From: Arenicola marina
Taxonomy: Eukaryota > Annelida > Polychaeta > Arenicolidae
Direction: 5' to 3'
DNA length: 64,000 nucleotides
NCBI GenBank assembly: GCA_964019135.1
Contig: OZ025263.1
Span: forward strand, 37,736,133-37,800,132
The stretch's first letter is position 1; every line of letters starts with the position of its first letter. Of the stretch, positions 63,901 through 64,000 are shown in pieces. The translations under genes and the position numbers were made by a program. The notes below the pieces were generated by a model. That model saw nothing but the letters and a program-made list of their open reading frames with translations, was not told where the DNA came from and did not search any database.

Positions 63901-64000
63901 GTGTGTGGCCTGCCTGTGTGTGGCCCTGCCTGTGTGTGGCCTGCCTGTGTGTGGCCTGCCTGTGTGTGGCCCTGCCTGTGTGTGGCCCTGCCTGTGTGTG

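Larger units (their letters stand above)
57487..64000. repeat. 15/16-bp minisatellite, over 400 units, running off the right edge
   Basis: The basic plus-strand unit is GTGTGTGGCCCTGCCT (16 bp), with a 15-bp form lacking one C (GTGTGTGGCCTGCCT). The left part (to about 59130) is almost all 16-bp; from there on, runs of 15- and 16-bp units alternate. Frequent variants are GTGTGTGACCC, GTGTGCGGCCC, CCTACCTGTG and GTGTTACCCTACC. No stop codon fits the common units, so ORFs of up to 1181 codons (PACVWPCLCVAL...) open on the plus strand, and HTQAGPHTGR repeats on the minus strand near 57460-58062. It lies in the intron upstream of exon A. Confidence 0.96.

Noticed and set aside
1..64000. CRISPR array
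   Set aside because: The repeats are directly adjacent with no unique spacers, and the context is a eukaryotic intron.
1..64000. Centromeric or telomeric satellite
   Set aside because: Five different repeat units alternate with exons of one gene, and each array is bounded by splice junctions. No telomere motif is seen.
1..64000. Assembly artefact as the full explanation of the arrays
   Set aside because: Copy number may be misassembled, but copies differ by many variant bases and the units match their own neighbouring exon ends, which an artefact would not create. It cannot be excluded for exact block counts.

Overview
The window looks like animal genomic DNA lying almost entirely inside one intron-rich gene on the minus strand, and about 98% of it is tandem repeat. 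The gene is recognisable as AARSD1, the alanyl-tRNA editing protein (long AlaX type). Five consecutive internal exons read right to left at 56551-56494, 52255-52096, 40869-40753, 40499-40369 and 39875-39809. All have GT-AG borders, their phases match at every junction, and together they give 533 coding bases (about 177 codons). They carry the second half of the first zinc-binding motif (QHL), the second motif (CCGTH) and part of the following C-terminal domain. The 5' exons lie to the right of the window and the 3' exons to the left.

Layout, left to right: a 55-bp minisatellite with nested higher-order repeats fills 1-39817, which is the intron after the last visible exon. A short unique stretch (39809-40981) holds three exons and two small introns. 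An 82-bp minisatellite (40982-52173) fills the next intron and runs into the exon at 52096-52255. A 57-bp minisatellite (about 52300-56352) fills the following intron. Then come a 58-bp exon, a 39-bp minisatellite (56585-57214), 270 bp of unique intron, and a 15/16-bp minisatellite (57487 to the window end).

The main discovery is that the arrays are not random intron fillers. At least two, and probably four, of the five consist of reiterated copies of the adjacent exon-intron junction. The 82-bp unit is exactly the last 26 codons of its exon plus the four intron bases gtgg. The 55-bp unit contains the last three codons of its exon plus the donor site. The 57-bp and 39-bp units resemble the acceptor sides of their exons. 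The pre-mRNA would therefore carry hundreds of decoy splice sites. From memory, junction-spanning arrays of this kind were described in amphioxus Adh introns under the name 'mirage' minisatellites, so a lancelet (Branchiostoma) is my best guess for the organism. That is inference, not proof.

The many open reading frames in the arrays, some over 1000 codons, follow from unit lengths divisible by three or from stop-poor composition. I do not regard them as genes. I see no mobile element, RNA gene or CRISPR array, and no promoter I can support.
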